A stretch of 64,000 bases of DNA. Source: Takakia lepidozioides (taxonomy: Eukaryota > Streptophyta > Takakiopsida > Takakiales > Takakiaceae). Shown piece after piece: positions 24,895 through 35,812 of the stretch. The DNA lies in the NCBI GenBank assembly GCA_030704615.1, contig CM060733.1:11842001-11906000 (forward strand), in the 5' to 3' direction. How positions within the stretch are numbered: the stretch's first letter is position 1; every line of letters starts with the position of its first letter. Made by a program: the position numbers and the translations under genes. Below the pieces are notes generated by a model. The model did not search any database, was not told the DNA's origin, and saw nothing but the letters and a program-made list of their open reading frames with translations.

Positions 24895-26288
24895 CTACAT
24901 TGATGTACTGCAACAACGACATACCCTTGGCATATGCAATTGTTTTTTTCATCAACGTGAGGCGACCCGTGCCTGTTTCATTTTCTCTTCTGCTGCAAGA
25001 CTGCAGGGGTCACAGTGTGGATGTTAAGAAGGTTAGTAACGTAAGTAGAACCGCGCATGTTATTTTTCTCTTCTGCTACAGGGCAGCAGGTGTCGGGGTA
25101 TGAATGTGGGATATGTTAAGAAGGTCACTAACTAGGGCTTTTGTGTAGGCCCGTCTTTTGGTATCAGAGCAGTTTGATTCTTGTGGTTTGCATGATGTGC
25201 TTTGATGCTTCATTGTCTTCACCGAATTCTCAAAACATAGGAAAGCACAGACAAACAGACCGTCTCTCCCCTCAATAGTGCACAACAAAACTCTAGCCGC
25301 CATTTTGCTACCCCCTCTTTCTCTAATCATGCAAGATCCCCCGTACACAATCTACTGCCTCATGTGTGTCGTACTACACACATTCCCTGTTAACGAGTTT
25401 TAGTACCCCACATCTCCACCACGATTCCAGTGCCAGGGGGTTATTCCCCTTCCTCTACCGGCTTAGACTACTTAGGGGGGGATGTAGTCGGTGGAAAGAC
25501 CTGGCAGAGGGGACAGAATCTCACGAAGAGGACGTAACTGACTTACACATCCACACAACGTTCATGCGAGCACTCAAATGCACGGTCACACAGTGTACGC
25601 ACACACATAAAATGAAATCCACCACCACCACTGCCACGACAGTGTAACTTAAATAGTATTAGGGCATAATCTACTCCTTGTGCCGCGTGGCATTTGTACA
25701 CAGGCTAGCCAGATGTCGTTCCAGCATAGCCATAGAAAGAAGCCACATCACCTAGTTCCATCCTAATCTAATCCTAAACTAGCTGTTAGAATAAGACAGT
25801 GTATATTAAAAGTCGTAAGTTGTTGCCGGCTCATCCTCATGCACAAAGCGTACGTTCATCTAGACTACATCCTATCTCCGTCCGTCCCTACTTCATCCAG
25901 ACCGCATCCTCCCTCCATGTGCATGTGCGTAGCCTAGGTGATCTAGGGTTCAAAGTGTCCAAAGGCAATAGTCCCTGGGGAAGAAGAGAGACCATAATCC
26001 GGAAGTGTCATTTGTTTCTTTTTACACTTTGTTGGCCCTGCCTTTAGCAGGACTATGCATTCCTTGGCATGGAAGTAGCTTATAACCTTATATTTTGAGT
26101 GGATCCCAATTGGGCACACGTTCTTTATGTTTCATATGTGCTCTATTGGTAGATGAATGTGAATATATTACTATGCATTGCTCTTAGGTTCCTTATATAT
26201 TGAGTAGGTCATAATTGGGTATATATTATGTATGTTTCATATGACTTCCATTGGTGAATGGTGAGTTTATTACTACGCAGTGCATTGA
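24895..26288. other. Intergenic, with an isolated LTR-type primer-binding site
   Basis: At about 25159-25170 the sequence TGGTATCAGAGC is a perfect match to the tRNA-iMet primer-binding site used by many plant LTR retrotransposons. I see no paired LTR or gag/pol nearby, so it would be a remnant or chance. No gene is recognised in the rest of the stretch. Confidence 0.45.
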
Positions 26289-26749
26289 GAGCATGACCAG
26301 CAGTTGATCACCAAATTGCCGCTCTATATCATTATTTTAGTGAGACATATGATGAGGCACGCAAGCTAGATAGTGCATCCATGGGCTCGCAAGAGCCCCC
26401 AGCACCAACCCACTATATCCATAGTAGAGTAATGGCGCGAGGCTGAGGTGGCAAATTGGTGATTGCGGGCCCCGCCACATAAGGCTGAAGAGACTCGGAG
26501 TCCATTTGACCAAGACTCCGAGTTCATTTGACCAAAGAGTTGTTGTCAGGGGCAACGGATCCTGTGGTTGTACAGGAGAATGTCGCTTTCCAAGCGCGCT
26601 GTAGATAGTGTGGGAGTGGGACGAAATTTGGTGACGGTCACTATTTTGAAGTGCGAGAATGTGCTATTGGGGACGCGCGATCCCGTCCGAAATTGGCGGC
26701 CACGCTATTTTGAAAATAAAGCGCCAAAACCCTGCTTCTGGTCATGCTC
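26289..26749. mobile_element. TIR element (461 bp), Harbinger-like MITE
   Basis: Inverted ends GAGCATGACCAGCAG and GAGCATGACCAGAAG bound this segment. The flanking trinucleotides are TGA on the left and TTA on the right, close to the TWA target of PIF/Harbinger elements but not identical. There is no transposase frame inside. Superfamily assignment is tentative; the inverted termini are clear. Confidence 0.6.
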
Positions 26750-26831
26750 TTAAGGACCTTAGACCATAGGTACCAAATCAGCGATTCTTTTATAAGTGTA
26801 ATATCGCACAATTTTTATTTTATTTGTAATA

Positions 26832-27180
26832 GGTGCGACCACCATCAGGGGGGTGGTCGCAACATTTTCTATTTTTTAATATTTGCGACCACCAGCATGG
26901 GGGTGGTCGCAGCATTTTTCTGTTTTTTTAATAGGTGCGACCACCAGCAGAGGGGTGGTCACAACAATTATTATTTTTTAATTAATAATCTCTGTGACCA
27001 CGAGCATGGAGGTGGTCGCAACATTTTTCTTTTTTTTAATAGGTGCGACCACCAGCAGGGGGGTGGTCGCAACAATTTTCTATTTTTTAATATTTACGAT
27101 CACCACCATGAGGGTGGTCGCAGCAGATTTTTTTTTTAAATAACATGCGACTTCCTCGTGCGACCTGGAGCGGTCGCAGC
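26832..27180. repeat. Left subterminal hairpin array
   Basis: Six regular units and one diverged unit, spaced about 50-57 bp, each form an inverted repeat of the kind TGCGACCACC...GGTGGTCGCA with a 6-9 nt loop. They are separated by A/T-only spacers rich in TTTTT and TAATA. Each unit could fold as a hairpin in single-stranded form. Such arrays often serve as transposase-binding sites in plant DNA transposons; that role is inferred here. Confidence 0.85.
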
Positions 27181-27217
27181 ATTGGATTCTGATTCGTCGA
27201 GCGTGTGAGGCTTGGAG

Positions 27218-27251
27218 GCTGGAGGGTATATAAGGCTGGAGGGTATATAAG
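27218..27251 (+). promoter_or_regulatory. Duplicated TATA-box promoter of the transposase gene
   Basis: The 17-bp unit GGCTGGAGGGTATATAA occurs twice in tandem, giving TATA boxes at about 27226-27234 and 27243-27251. They lie about 270 bp upstream of the transposase open frame and just inside the hairpin array. A similar TATATAAGG with comparable flanks exists in inverse orientation at 37592-37600. Confidence 0.6.
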
Positions 27252-27498
27252 GTGGTCCCAATGCCCCTCACTTCTTTTGTGGCGAGTGAATGTTCTATAT
27301 TCCTTGAGTAAGAGTGTAAGCCCAAGAAGAGGGTGCGGACCGTTTGCTGTTGTGGCTTCCACCAGAGCCACTGCAGCAAATTGTCGAAAAGCACAATACT
27401 ACATGGTGCATTGATCCACTTGGATTGATGCCGTAGTGTTGGGCCATCGCATTCTGTTCTAACTTCTATTGCTCTTGACAAATCTACAAGTACACTAG

Positions 27499-29092
27499 TG
27501 TTCTTCGTTCAACCTTAAGTCTGTGGTTAGGGTTTTGGGTGTGAGGATAAGGGAGAAGTGGATCTTTTGGTTCACCATAGACCCACAAAAAAAAAATGGT
27601 GTTCAATGCAATCTATGTGCATTGAAGCTGGCGGGTCGCAAACATCGCATGTTATATCACCTCGGCTATAGAGATGGGAAGAATGCAGGGGTTAGTTTGT
27701 ACCCAAAAGCCTCCATGCGAGTGAAAGCCTACTTTGTCCAATGTGGAGGCAATATCCCACCGTCTCTTGATTGGGCCGCGGCTTCTGAGCCAAACACTCC
27801 AGGTTCGAATCAAAATGTCCCTCAGAGTTGTACCCAGGGGGGTTCTTGCGAGGCGTCTGCTGTTCGTGGAGAAGCCGGTGAGTCAGGAGCAACACCCGAT
27901 TGTACGCCAGCACTTATACGGACCAGACCATTGAGGCAAGAATCAATGCAAGAAGACTTAAATTTGTCGCACATGAGGACTCTGGATAAGAAGTGGGCCC
28001 AATTTTTCTACGAGGCCAATATTCCGTTGAATGTCTCGAGGCTTCATGCATTTGTAGCTGCTGTCAAAGCCACGTCCGATTCCAAGTCCACATATACACC
28101 TCCGAGTTATCGCGATCTCCGCACAGGATTGCTAGAAGAGGCTATGTCTGACCTCACCCAAAAGATGAATGAGAAGACAGGTGATTCTCTCCGGAAATAT
28201 GGAAGCACTATATGTGCGGACGGTTGGAGTTCTGTTACTAATCGACCACTGTTCAATGTCATGCTGGTCTGTCCTGCGGGGGAATAATTTTGGGATCCGT
28301 TGACACAAGCGGGGAGAGAAAAGATGCACGTTATCAAGCAGGGTTGTTGACGAGTTTCATCGATAAAATTGGAACTGATAAAATTGTCCAAGTGTGCACG
28401 GACAATGCATCTAACATGATTAATATGGCCGATATTTTGATGGTACGATATCCTCATCTATATTACCAAGGGTGTGCTGCTCATATCTTTGATTTCTTTT
28501 TGGAGGATTGGGGAAAAGAATCATAGATGAAACAACTAGTAAAAAGGGCAAAGTCGGTTGTGACGTTCATTCGTACACATCACATCCCTCTGACATTGTT
28601 TAGAAAACATGAACCCAAATACAACCTTACGAACCCGGGTGAAACCCGCTTTGCCACAAACTTTTTTTATGGTGGATCGACTGGTGACTGTGAGGGCGGG
28701 TCTGGAGCAGGTGATCATCGACCCTCAATGGGATGCATATGTGGGCACCTTACACGACTCTCGTAAGTCCAAGTCTTTGAGCAAAAGTCAGAGGGTCCGC
28801 GCAATCATTCGCTCCGACGCTTTCTGGGCGAAATGTGCAAATTTTGTGTACATGGTGGAGCCGGTGTTGATTGCTTTGCGGGAGTTTGATGGAAAACAAC
28901 CAATAATGGATAAAACATGGTTGATATTGGAAAACCTTGAGAAGCACGTGCAATCCTTGAGGTGTCATCCATTTTCTATGGACGATGATTTGGTGGCAAG
29001 GACCGATGATGCATTTTACGACTGCAAACGGATGGTTCGCACGGACTTGCATTATGTGGGGGCTGTCACGGACATAGCCCAGAGGAATTTAC
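27499..29092 (+). pseudogene. hAT-like transposase (BED finger plus DUF659), broken
   Basis: The first frame (open from 27499, no clear ATG, probably spliced 5' end) shows a BED-type finger, C29-x2-C32 with H41 and H46 counted from 27523. The DUF659 region follows, with ADGWSS carrying the first catalytic Asp. A one-base loss in a G run near 28276-28282 moves the frame. Beyond it the protein continues with LGSVDTS and VCTDNASN, the second catalytic region. An in-frame TAG lies at 28524-28526, and a second one-base shift falls in a T run near 28660. After NPGETRFATNFF and a further 130 residues the gypsy element interrupts it. The C-terminal hAT dimerisation domain is absent. Both shifts are in homopolymers, so sequencing error is possible. 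Confidence 0.85.
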
Positions 29093-29560
29093 CAGGAGTA
29101 AATACCAGAAGTTACCAAGTTACCGGAAGTTACCATGACTTATCGCGATTTATCATGATTTACCATGATTTACCATTACTTATCAAGTTACCGCCGGGAG
29201 TTTACAAAATTACCAAGAGTAACATGGGAAACTGCTCAGGAAGCTTCATTTGGAAGAAACTTCTCCATCAAGATATCTCATTTGTTTAAGGAAGCTTCTC
29301 CATCAAGAAACCTTTGCTTAATCTTGAAAACTTCTCCAGCAAGAAACCTCCTTAGGAGAAGTTTCTTAGGGAAGCTTCTTAGTAGCCAATATATAAAGGA
29401 GGCGAGACTGGACACTCTTCAGTCTCGCCAACACCAGTTCAAGTTGCTCTTGTTTCCAGTTCCCAGTACTTCAGTCCAGTTCCCAGTACCCTAGCCTGGT
29501 TTCCAGTATTTGGTAATCCAGTCCAGTACCAAAGGTGTTCAACCCCTGTTTCTTGGAGCT
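29093..29560 (+). mobile_element. Probable LTR/leader of a Ty3/gypsy element
   Basis: The transposase reading stops near 29092 and the sequence changes to repetitive TTACCATGATTTACC wording. A TATATAAAGG box at about 29390 and a transcribed-leader-like stretch then lead into pol. This resembles a 5' LTR and leader, but I find no second LTR copy or clear primer-binding site. The limits are uncertain. Confidence 0.5.
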
Positions 29561-31048
29561 AGAGCCTTCATGAGAGCTACGAAGAAAGACGCGATATTTG
29601 CATGTTATGCGACTTCGATCAAAACCACAACAGACCAAGGTACTTCGACATTACCCACTCAATATCAAGATTTCAAGGATGTCTTCGAGAAGAAAAATGC
29701 TGAAATGCTGCAAGAACATCGACCTTATGATTGTGCAATTGAGTTGCAAGAATGAACTCAACCACCATTCGGCCCGATCTACAATTTATCTCACACGGAG
29801 CTGGCTGCTTTATGCGAATACATTGATGAAAATTTGTCAAAAAATTTCATTCGACATTCAAAATCACCCGCGGGAGCACCTATCTTATTTGTGAAGAAGA
29901 AAGACGGATCGTTACACATGTGCGTGGACTATCGTGGGCTCAACAAAGTCACTATAAAAAATCGTTACCCACTACCGCTAATTTTCGGACTCCTCGAACA
30001 ACTTGGACGAGCAAATTTTTTCACAAAGATCGACTTGAGATGAGCTTACAACATTGTACGAATAAAAGAAGGAGATGAATGGAAGACTGCTTTTCGCACA
30101 AGGTACGGACATTTCGAATACAGTGTTATGCCTTTCGGTCTTATAAATGCTCCAGCAAATTTTCAACACATGATGAATGACATCTCTCGAGAATTTTTAG
30201 ATGACTTTGTAGTCAACTATTTGGACGATATTTTGATATTTTCACAGAATGAAGAAGAACATGGTCGTCATGTACGTCTTGTCCTTGATAAATTGAGGGA
30301 AAAATGACTATATGCCAAGTTGGAAATTTTTCTTTTCCACCAATCTGAGGTCGAATTTTTGGGTTACATTATTTCCGACAAATGCGTCTTTATGGATCAA
30401 AAGAAAATACAGACCATCATCGAGTGGATTAAACCAACTTCGGTCCGAAATGTACAATGTTTTCTAGGATTTGCAAATTTCTACAGAATCTTCATCAAGG
30501 ATTACTCCAAAAATGCTGCACCATTGACACGACTCACAGGGAAGGACAAATTTGTATGGGACATGAAGGCTGACCAAGCATTTGAAAGACTGAAGCAGAC
30601 ATTTACAACGGCTCCAATACTGGTACAAGCAGACCCATCTAAACCATTCTTTTTTGAAGCAGATGCATCGGACTTTGTACTTGGCGCGGTGCTCTCTCAA
30701 TACGGTACAGATGACCAACTTCACCCTGTTGGTTTTCGTTCTCGCAAATTTCCCGCTGCGGAGATCAATTATGAAATCCATGACAAAGAACTTCTAGCGA
30801 TTATTGATGCTTTTGCGGAGTGACGTCATCTATTGGAGGGAGCTAAACATCAGGTCATAGTCTATACCGATCACAAAAACCTCGAGTATTTTATGAGTGC
30901 TCGTGTTTTGAATCGACGTCAAGCGAGATGGAGTATGTCACTAGCAAGGTTTGATTTTGTTATTACCTACCGTCCCAGACCAAGAGCGACAAACCCGGCT
31001 CTGGCAAATGTGGAAGAGAGTCAGCATTGCCTAGAACGCTACGCATGA
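29561..31048 (+). pseudogene. Ty3/gypsy reverse transcriptase-RNase H remnant
   Basis: One reading frame runs without any frameshift through the reverse transcriptase and into RNase H. Clear motifs are [34 protein letters not shown] (catalytic YxDD), FLGFANFYR, FFEADASDF and [10 protein letters not shown]. It is broken only by in-frame stops, all TGA (29753, 30041, 30305 and 30821), ending at TGA 31046. Gag, protease and integrase are missing, so this is an internally deleted copy. It interrupts the hAT transposase gene upstream. It cannot be autonomous. Confidence 0.9.
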
Positions 31049-31299
31049 TGGCAAGGGTGGACCACACAACATTGGGTCCCTCTTTGACCACTCGAGCCCA
31101 GGCTCGAGCTCTCCGTACTGGTAGAGGCACATCCTCTACACCCAGAGCATCTTCATGAACATCTGGAGATGACGACAACGAAGTAATAAATCTAGATGAA
31201 GATGACTAGAAAGGCTAGAAACGTAGGGAGTAGGCCAAAGGTCTCAGGTTGCGAAAACTTAAATGTGCAACCCACTATATAGTCTACGTAATTTTTGGA

Positions 31300-31680
31300 A
31301 ATACGAGGTTCATCATTTGAACCATTTTTGAATGACCTCATACTTGTTAGGTACCTGTTTGACGACATGTACAATATAGTGACAAAGTTTCACAACAATC
31401 AAAAATTGCTGAATGAAGATACCATTGGTGGTGATTACAATATTTTAAATCGAACTCATACTTGTCATGTACCTTTAAGAGGGCATGTACAATGCAATGG
31501 CAAAGTTTGAAAGCATTCAGAAATCGGCACATCAAGTAACCATTGGTTCCTCCTGTGAACCATTTTTGATTGATCTCATACTTGTCCGGTCCATGTAAGA
31601 GGCATGTAGAACATACTGGCAAAATTTCAAATCATTCAAATTTTTTTTGATCAATGAACCTTTGGTTTATCCTTTTCACC
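31300..31680. repeat. About 117-bp tandem repeats, block 1
   Basis: Three or more diverged units share the pattern ...GAACCATTTTTGATTGACCT, then CATACTTGTC, GAGGGCATGTACAA and CAAAGTTTCAAA. The anchor CAAAGTTT-like words fall at about 31386, 31503 and 31620, giving a 117-bp period. Related units recur at 33880-34010, 34430-34930 and 35480-35660. The array lies between the gypsy remnant and the kinase-like gene. Confidence 0.75.
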
Positions 31681-31730
31681 ATTAACGATTAATCACAAAT
31701 AAATGAAGAGACGAATAAATCATTTTCCTC

Positions 31731-33870
31731 CAAATGATTTTGGTTCGCTTTGAGACTTGGCCAGTATATTCAATGTACCATGGAAGAGGCCCCAGAGTAA
31801 TATGAGATCAATCGAAATTCGTTCAATGGGCCAACGGATGGTTGCCCATCCAAATGATTTTCGTTCGCTTTGAGACTTGGCCAGCGTGTTCAATGTACCC
31901 TCTGATAGGTCCCAGTGTAATATGAGATCAATCGAAATTCGTTCGATGGGCCAATGAGGCGTTCAGTTGTTATCTGGTTTTTGTTCATTGCGAAAAAGAA
32001 ATCCTACAATGCGTGCATGGCTATTGCACCCATTGAACGGATGTGGTCGAAGCCCCTCTTTTGCCCGCATGTGCTTGAACATGTGTGCGACACATGTGCG
32101 GAGACACAACAGACGAATAAATCATTTGCCTCCTCATCGACACCAAGCCATTCCATAATGTAATTGAATTTAAATTAATTTTAAGCCAATAAATAGGTTT
32201 GCACTGCCTTTCATTGGCGGTTTCTGGCATGTATCGATTTTTTTTTTGGCTCAATTTTGTTTTGCGGCTTCAAGCATCCCACTGCTACTCCCCCGCCACA
32301 ATTTGGACCAATCAAAAATGCCCAAAAAAAAAAATGTTCTCTTCGCTCACTATTGCAGAACTCTCTATGAAGAATGCATGAAGTAGAGCACAAATCAAGT
32401 TGGGAGTGCAAAACGGGCAAGAAACTGTGGTTTTGAGTCTAAATGAATTTTGATCGCTCCCAAATTTGGCACGCACGTTGCATATGGAGTCATTACACGC
32501 CCCATTTAAAAATGGAATGAAAAAAAAAAACATGAGCACGCGAAACGCAGTCCAACAGGTCCCAAAGTAATAGTAGATCCAACATAATACATTCAATGGG
32601 TGAACGGATGGTTGCCCATCCAAATCATTTTTGTTTGCTTCCAAACTTTGCCAGTACGTTCGAGACACTTCTCACATGTCCCGGACTAATATCAGATCAA
32701 TCGAAATTCATTTGATGGCTCAACGGATGGTTGGCCATCGAAATGATTTTGGTTCGCTTTGAGACTTGGCCAATATATTCAATGTATCATGGAAGAGGCC
32801 CCAAAGTAATATGAGATCAACCGAAATTTGTTCAATGGGCCGACGGATGGTTGCCCATTCAAATGATTTTCGTTCGCTTTGAGACTTGGCCAGTGTGTTG
32901 AATGTACCCTCTGATAGGTCCCAGTGTAATATGAGATCAATCGAAATTCGTTTGATGGGCCAATGAGGTGTTCAATTGTAATCTGGTTTTTGTTCTTTAC
33001 GAAAAAGAAATCCTGCAATGTGTGCACGGCTATTGCACCCATTGAACGGACGTTGTTGAAGCCTCTCTTTTGCCCACATGTGCTTGAACATGTGTGCGAC
33101 ACATGTGCGGAGACACAACAAACAATAAATCATTTGCCTCCCCATCGACACCAGGCCATTCCATAATGTAATTGAATTTAAATTAATTTTAAGCCAATAA
33201 ATATGTTTGCACTGCCTTTCATTGGGGGTTTCTTCTCGTATCGATTTTGTTTTTGGCTCAATTTTGTTTTGCAGCTTCAAGCATCCCACTGCTACTCCCC
33301 CGCCACAATTTGGACCAATCAAAAATGCAGTAGAGCACAAATCAAGTTGGGAGTGCAAAACGGATAAGAAACTGTGGTTTTGGGTCCAAATGAATTTTGA
33401 TCACTCCCAAATTTGGCACGCACGTTGCATATAGAGTCATTACACACCCCATTTAAAAACGAAATGAAAAAAAAAAACATGAGCATGCGAAACGCAGTCC
33501 AACAGGTCCCAAAGTAATAGTAGATCCAACATCATACATTCAATGGATGAACGGATGGTTGCCCATCCAAATCATTTTGTTTGCTTCCAAATTTTGCCAG
33601 TACGTTTGAGACACCCTCTCACAGGTCCCGGACTAATATCAAATCAATCAAAATTCATTCGATGGCTCTACGGATGGTTGGCCATCGAAATGATTTTGGT
33701 TCACTTTGAGACTTGGCCAGTATGTTCAATGTACCATGGAAGAGGCCCTAGAATAATATGAGATCAACCAAAATTCGTTCAATGGGCCGACGGATGGTTT
33801 CGTTCGCTTTGAAACTTGGCCAGTGTGTTCAATGTACCCTCTGATAGGTCCTAGTGTAATATGAGATCAA
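31731..33870. repeat. About 1-kb direct tandem duplication (2+ copies)
   Basis: Near-identical blocks start at about 31735, 32742 and 33686, each with TGATTTTGGTTC and GAGACTTGGCCAGTAT-like wording; the last is partial. Within the first copy, about 62 bp around 32320-32384 contain the CACTATTGCAGAACTCTCTA word of the dispersed 38-42 kb modules. They are missing from the second copy near 33330. The open frames inside are repeat shadows. Confidence 0.8.
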
Positions 33871-33879
33871 TCGTTAATG

Positions 33880-35660
33880 ATTAATCATGAATCATCCAAC
33901 AGGGGAACTGTTGGTTCACCCTTTGAACCATTTAACATTGACATCATACTTGTCTAGTAACTTTAAGAGGGCATGTACAAGACACTCGCAAAGTTTCAAA
34001 TAAATCCAAAATCATTTGGCAGGGGAATGATTGGTTCACCCATAGCCAATTTCAGGGGCTGAAATTTGCCATTTATGGTGCTCGAATTGCCAATTTCTGG
34101 GGCTGGACTTGCAATTTGAAGGGCTGAAACTGCCATTCCAGGGGCTTCAATTGCCAATTTCAGGGGCTGCACTAGCATTTGTCTTTTCACAGGCTACAGT
34201 TGCAATTTGAGGGGCGGGAATTGCCATTTCAGGGGCTAGAAGTGCAATTTGAGGGGTTGGAATTGACAATTTCAAGGGCTCAAATTACAATTTGAGGGGC
34301 GGCCGGGGTTGGTCATTTTAGGGACTGACATTACCAATTTTAAGGCTTGAATTGCATTTTGAATTGTAATTCAAGGGTTACAATGGGCCATTGGGGGGCT
34401 AGAATTACCAAAGCAATGACATCCAAAGCAATATAAAATCATTTGATAGCGGAATGATTGGTTCACCCTTTCAACCATTTTTTATTCACGTCATACTTGT
34501 CCGGTACTTGTAAGAGGGCATGTGGCTGACACTTGCAAAGCTTCAAAGCAATGTAAAATCATTTGATAGGGGAACAATTGGTTCACCCTTTCAACCATAT
34601 TTTACTGACCTCATACTTGTCCGTACCTTTAAAATGGCATGTGAAAGACACTTGCAAAGCTTTAAAGCACTAAGAAATCATTTGATATGTTCATGATTGA
34701 TTCACCCTTTCAACCATTTTAGATTGATTTGAAACTTGTGAAAGACCTGTAAGAGGGCATGTACAAGACACTTGCAAAGTTTCAAATCATTTGGTAGGGG
34801 GACGATTGGTTCACCCTTTAAACCATTTTAGATTGATGTCATACTTCTCAAAGACGTGTAAGAGGGCATGTAGAAGACACTTGCAAAGTTTCGGAGCAAT
34901 AAATATCATTTCATCGGGAAGTTTCCGTTCACCCTTTCATCCAATTTTGAATTGAACTGGATTTTTACTAATTAAAATGATTTAGAGGGCATAGGATTGT
35001 GGGGCGCAATGATTTTGTTTTTGGCTTGATTTTGTTCTGTGAGTTGAACCCTCACACCACCACATCCTTGCCAAAAAATGTACCAAAGAAAAATGTTTGG
35101 AAAAAAACGTTCATCCTTTGCTCTATGCTCACTATTGCAGAACTCTCTATGAAGAGTGCATGAAGTTGAAGATAACTTCACCTTGGAGTGCAAATGAGGG
35201 AATAAAATGTTTTGGATGCAGACGATGTCTGTTCATGGTGATATTTGCATGCAACTCTCATGTTGTTATCAAGCATATGGCTTCAGAATGGAATTAAAAA
35301 CAATTCATGTGCAGGCGAAAGGTTGTTTCTCCTTATGAATTTGAATAACCCATTCAAACAACTTTGTTGAAGTTCAACTTTGGTCCATATGTGCTTAAGT
35401 ACGTACAAATCACGTACACAAAGTTGCAAGCGAAGAAATAATCATTTGCCCCCGAACGACTCGTTAAACCTTTCAACCAATTTTCAATCATGAATCATTT
35501 AATAGGGGAACTATTGGTTCACCTTAGAACCATTTTAGATTGACCTCATACTTTTTTAGTAACTTAAAGAGGGCATGTACAAGACACTCCCAAAGTTTCA
35601 AATCAATCTAAAATCATTTGGCAGGGAACGATTGGTTCACCCATTGACCCGGTGTACACT
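33880..35660. repeat. About 117-bp repeats, block 2, with an inserted minisatellite
   Basis: Anchor words CAAAG(T/C)TT fall near 33990, 34538, 34656, 34773, 34884 and 35593, giving periods of roughly 111-120 bp in the main run. Between about 34030 and 34410 lies a different minisatellite with a unit near 30 bp. It alternates TTGCCAATTTCAGGGGCTG with TTGCAATTTGAGGGGC wording. At 34985-35470 a copy of the dispersed module seen at 39-42 kb interrupts the array. No gene is present. Confidence 0.7.
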
Positions 35661-35782
35661 GTCACTCTTCAAGATTCGTGGGTGTGGTGCTTGATTATCC
35701 CATATGATGGACCCAGGTGCCATGGCCAAGTAACAAACCATTAAAACATTATGGTACGAGACAAACACAATTGAAAACAACA

Positions 35783-35788
35783 TTTATT
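35783..35788 (-). terminator. AATAAA polyadenylation signal of the kinase-like gene
   Basis: On the minus strand AATAAA lies about 25 bp beyond the stop codon of the kinase-like gene. Its placement is typical of a eukaryotic poly(A) signal. Confidence 0.5.
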
Positions 35789-35812
35789 CAAACATGATGT
35801 ACAGTCAGAGGT

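Noticed and set aside
26744-27139. Plus-strand frame with repeated CDHQ-GGGRN units resembling a repeat protein
   Set aside because: The periodic protein is just the translation of the hairpin array; the same happens on the right array in the opposite strand.
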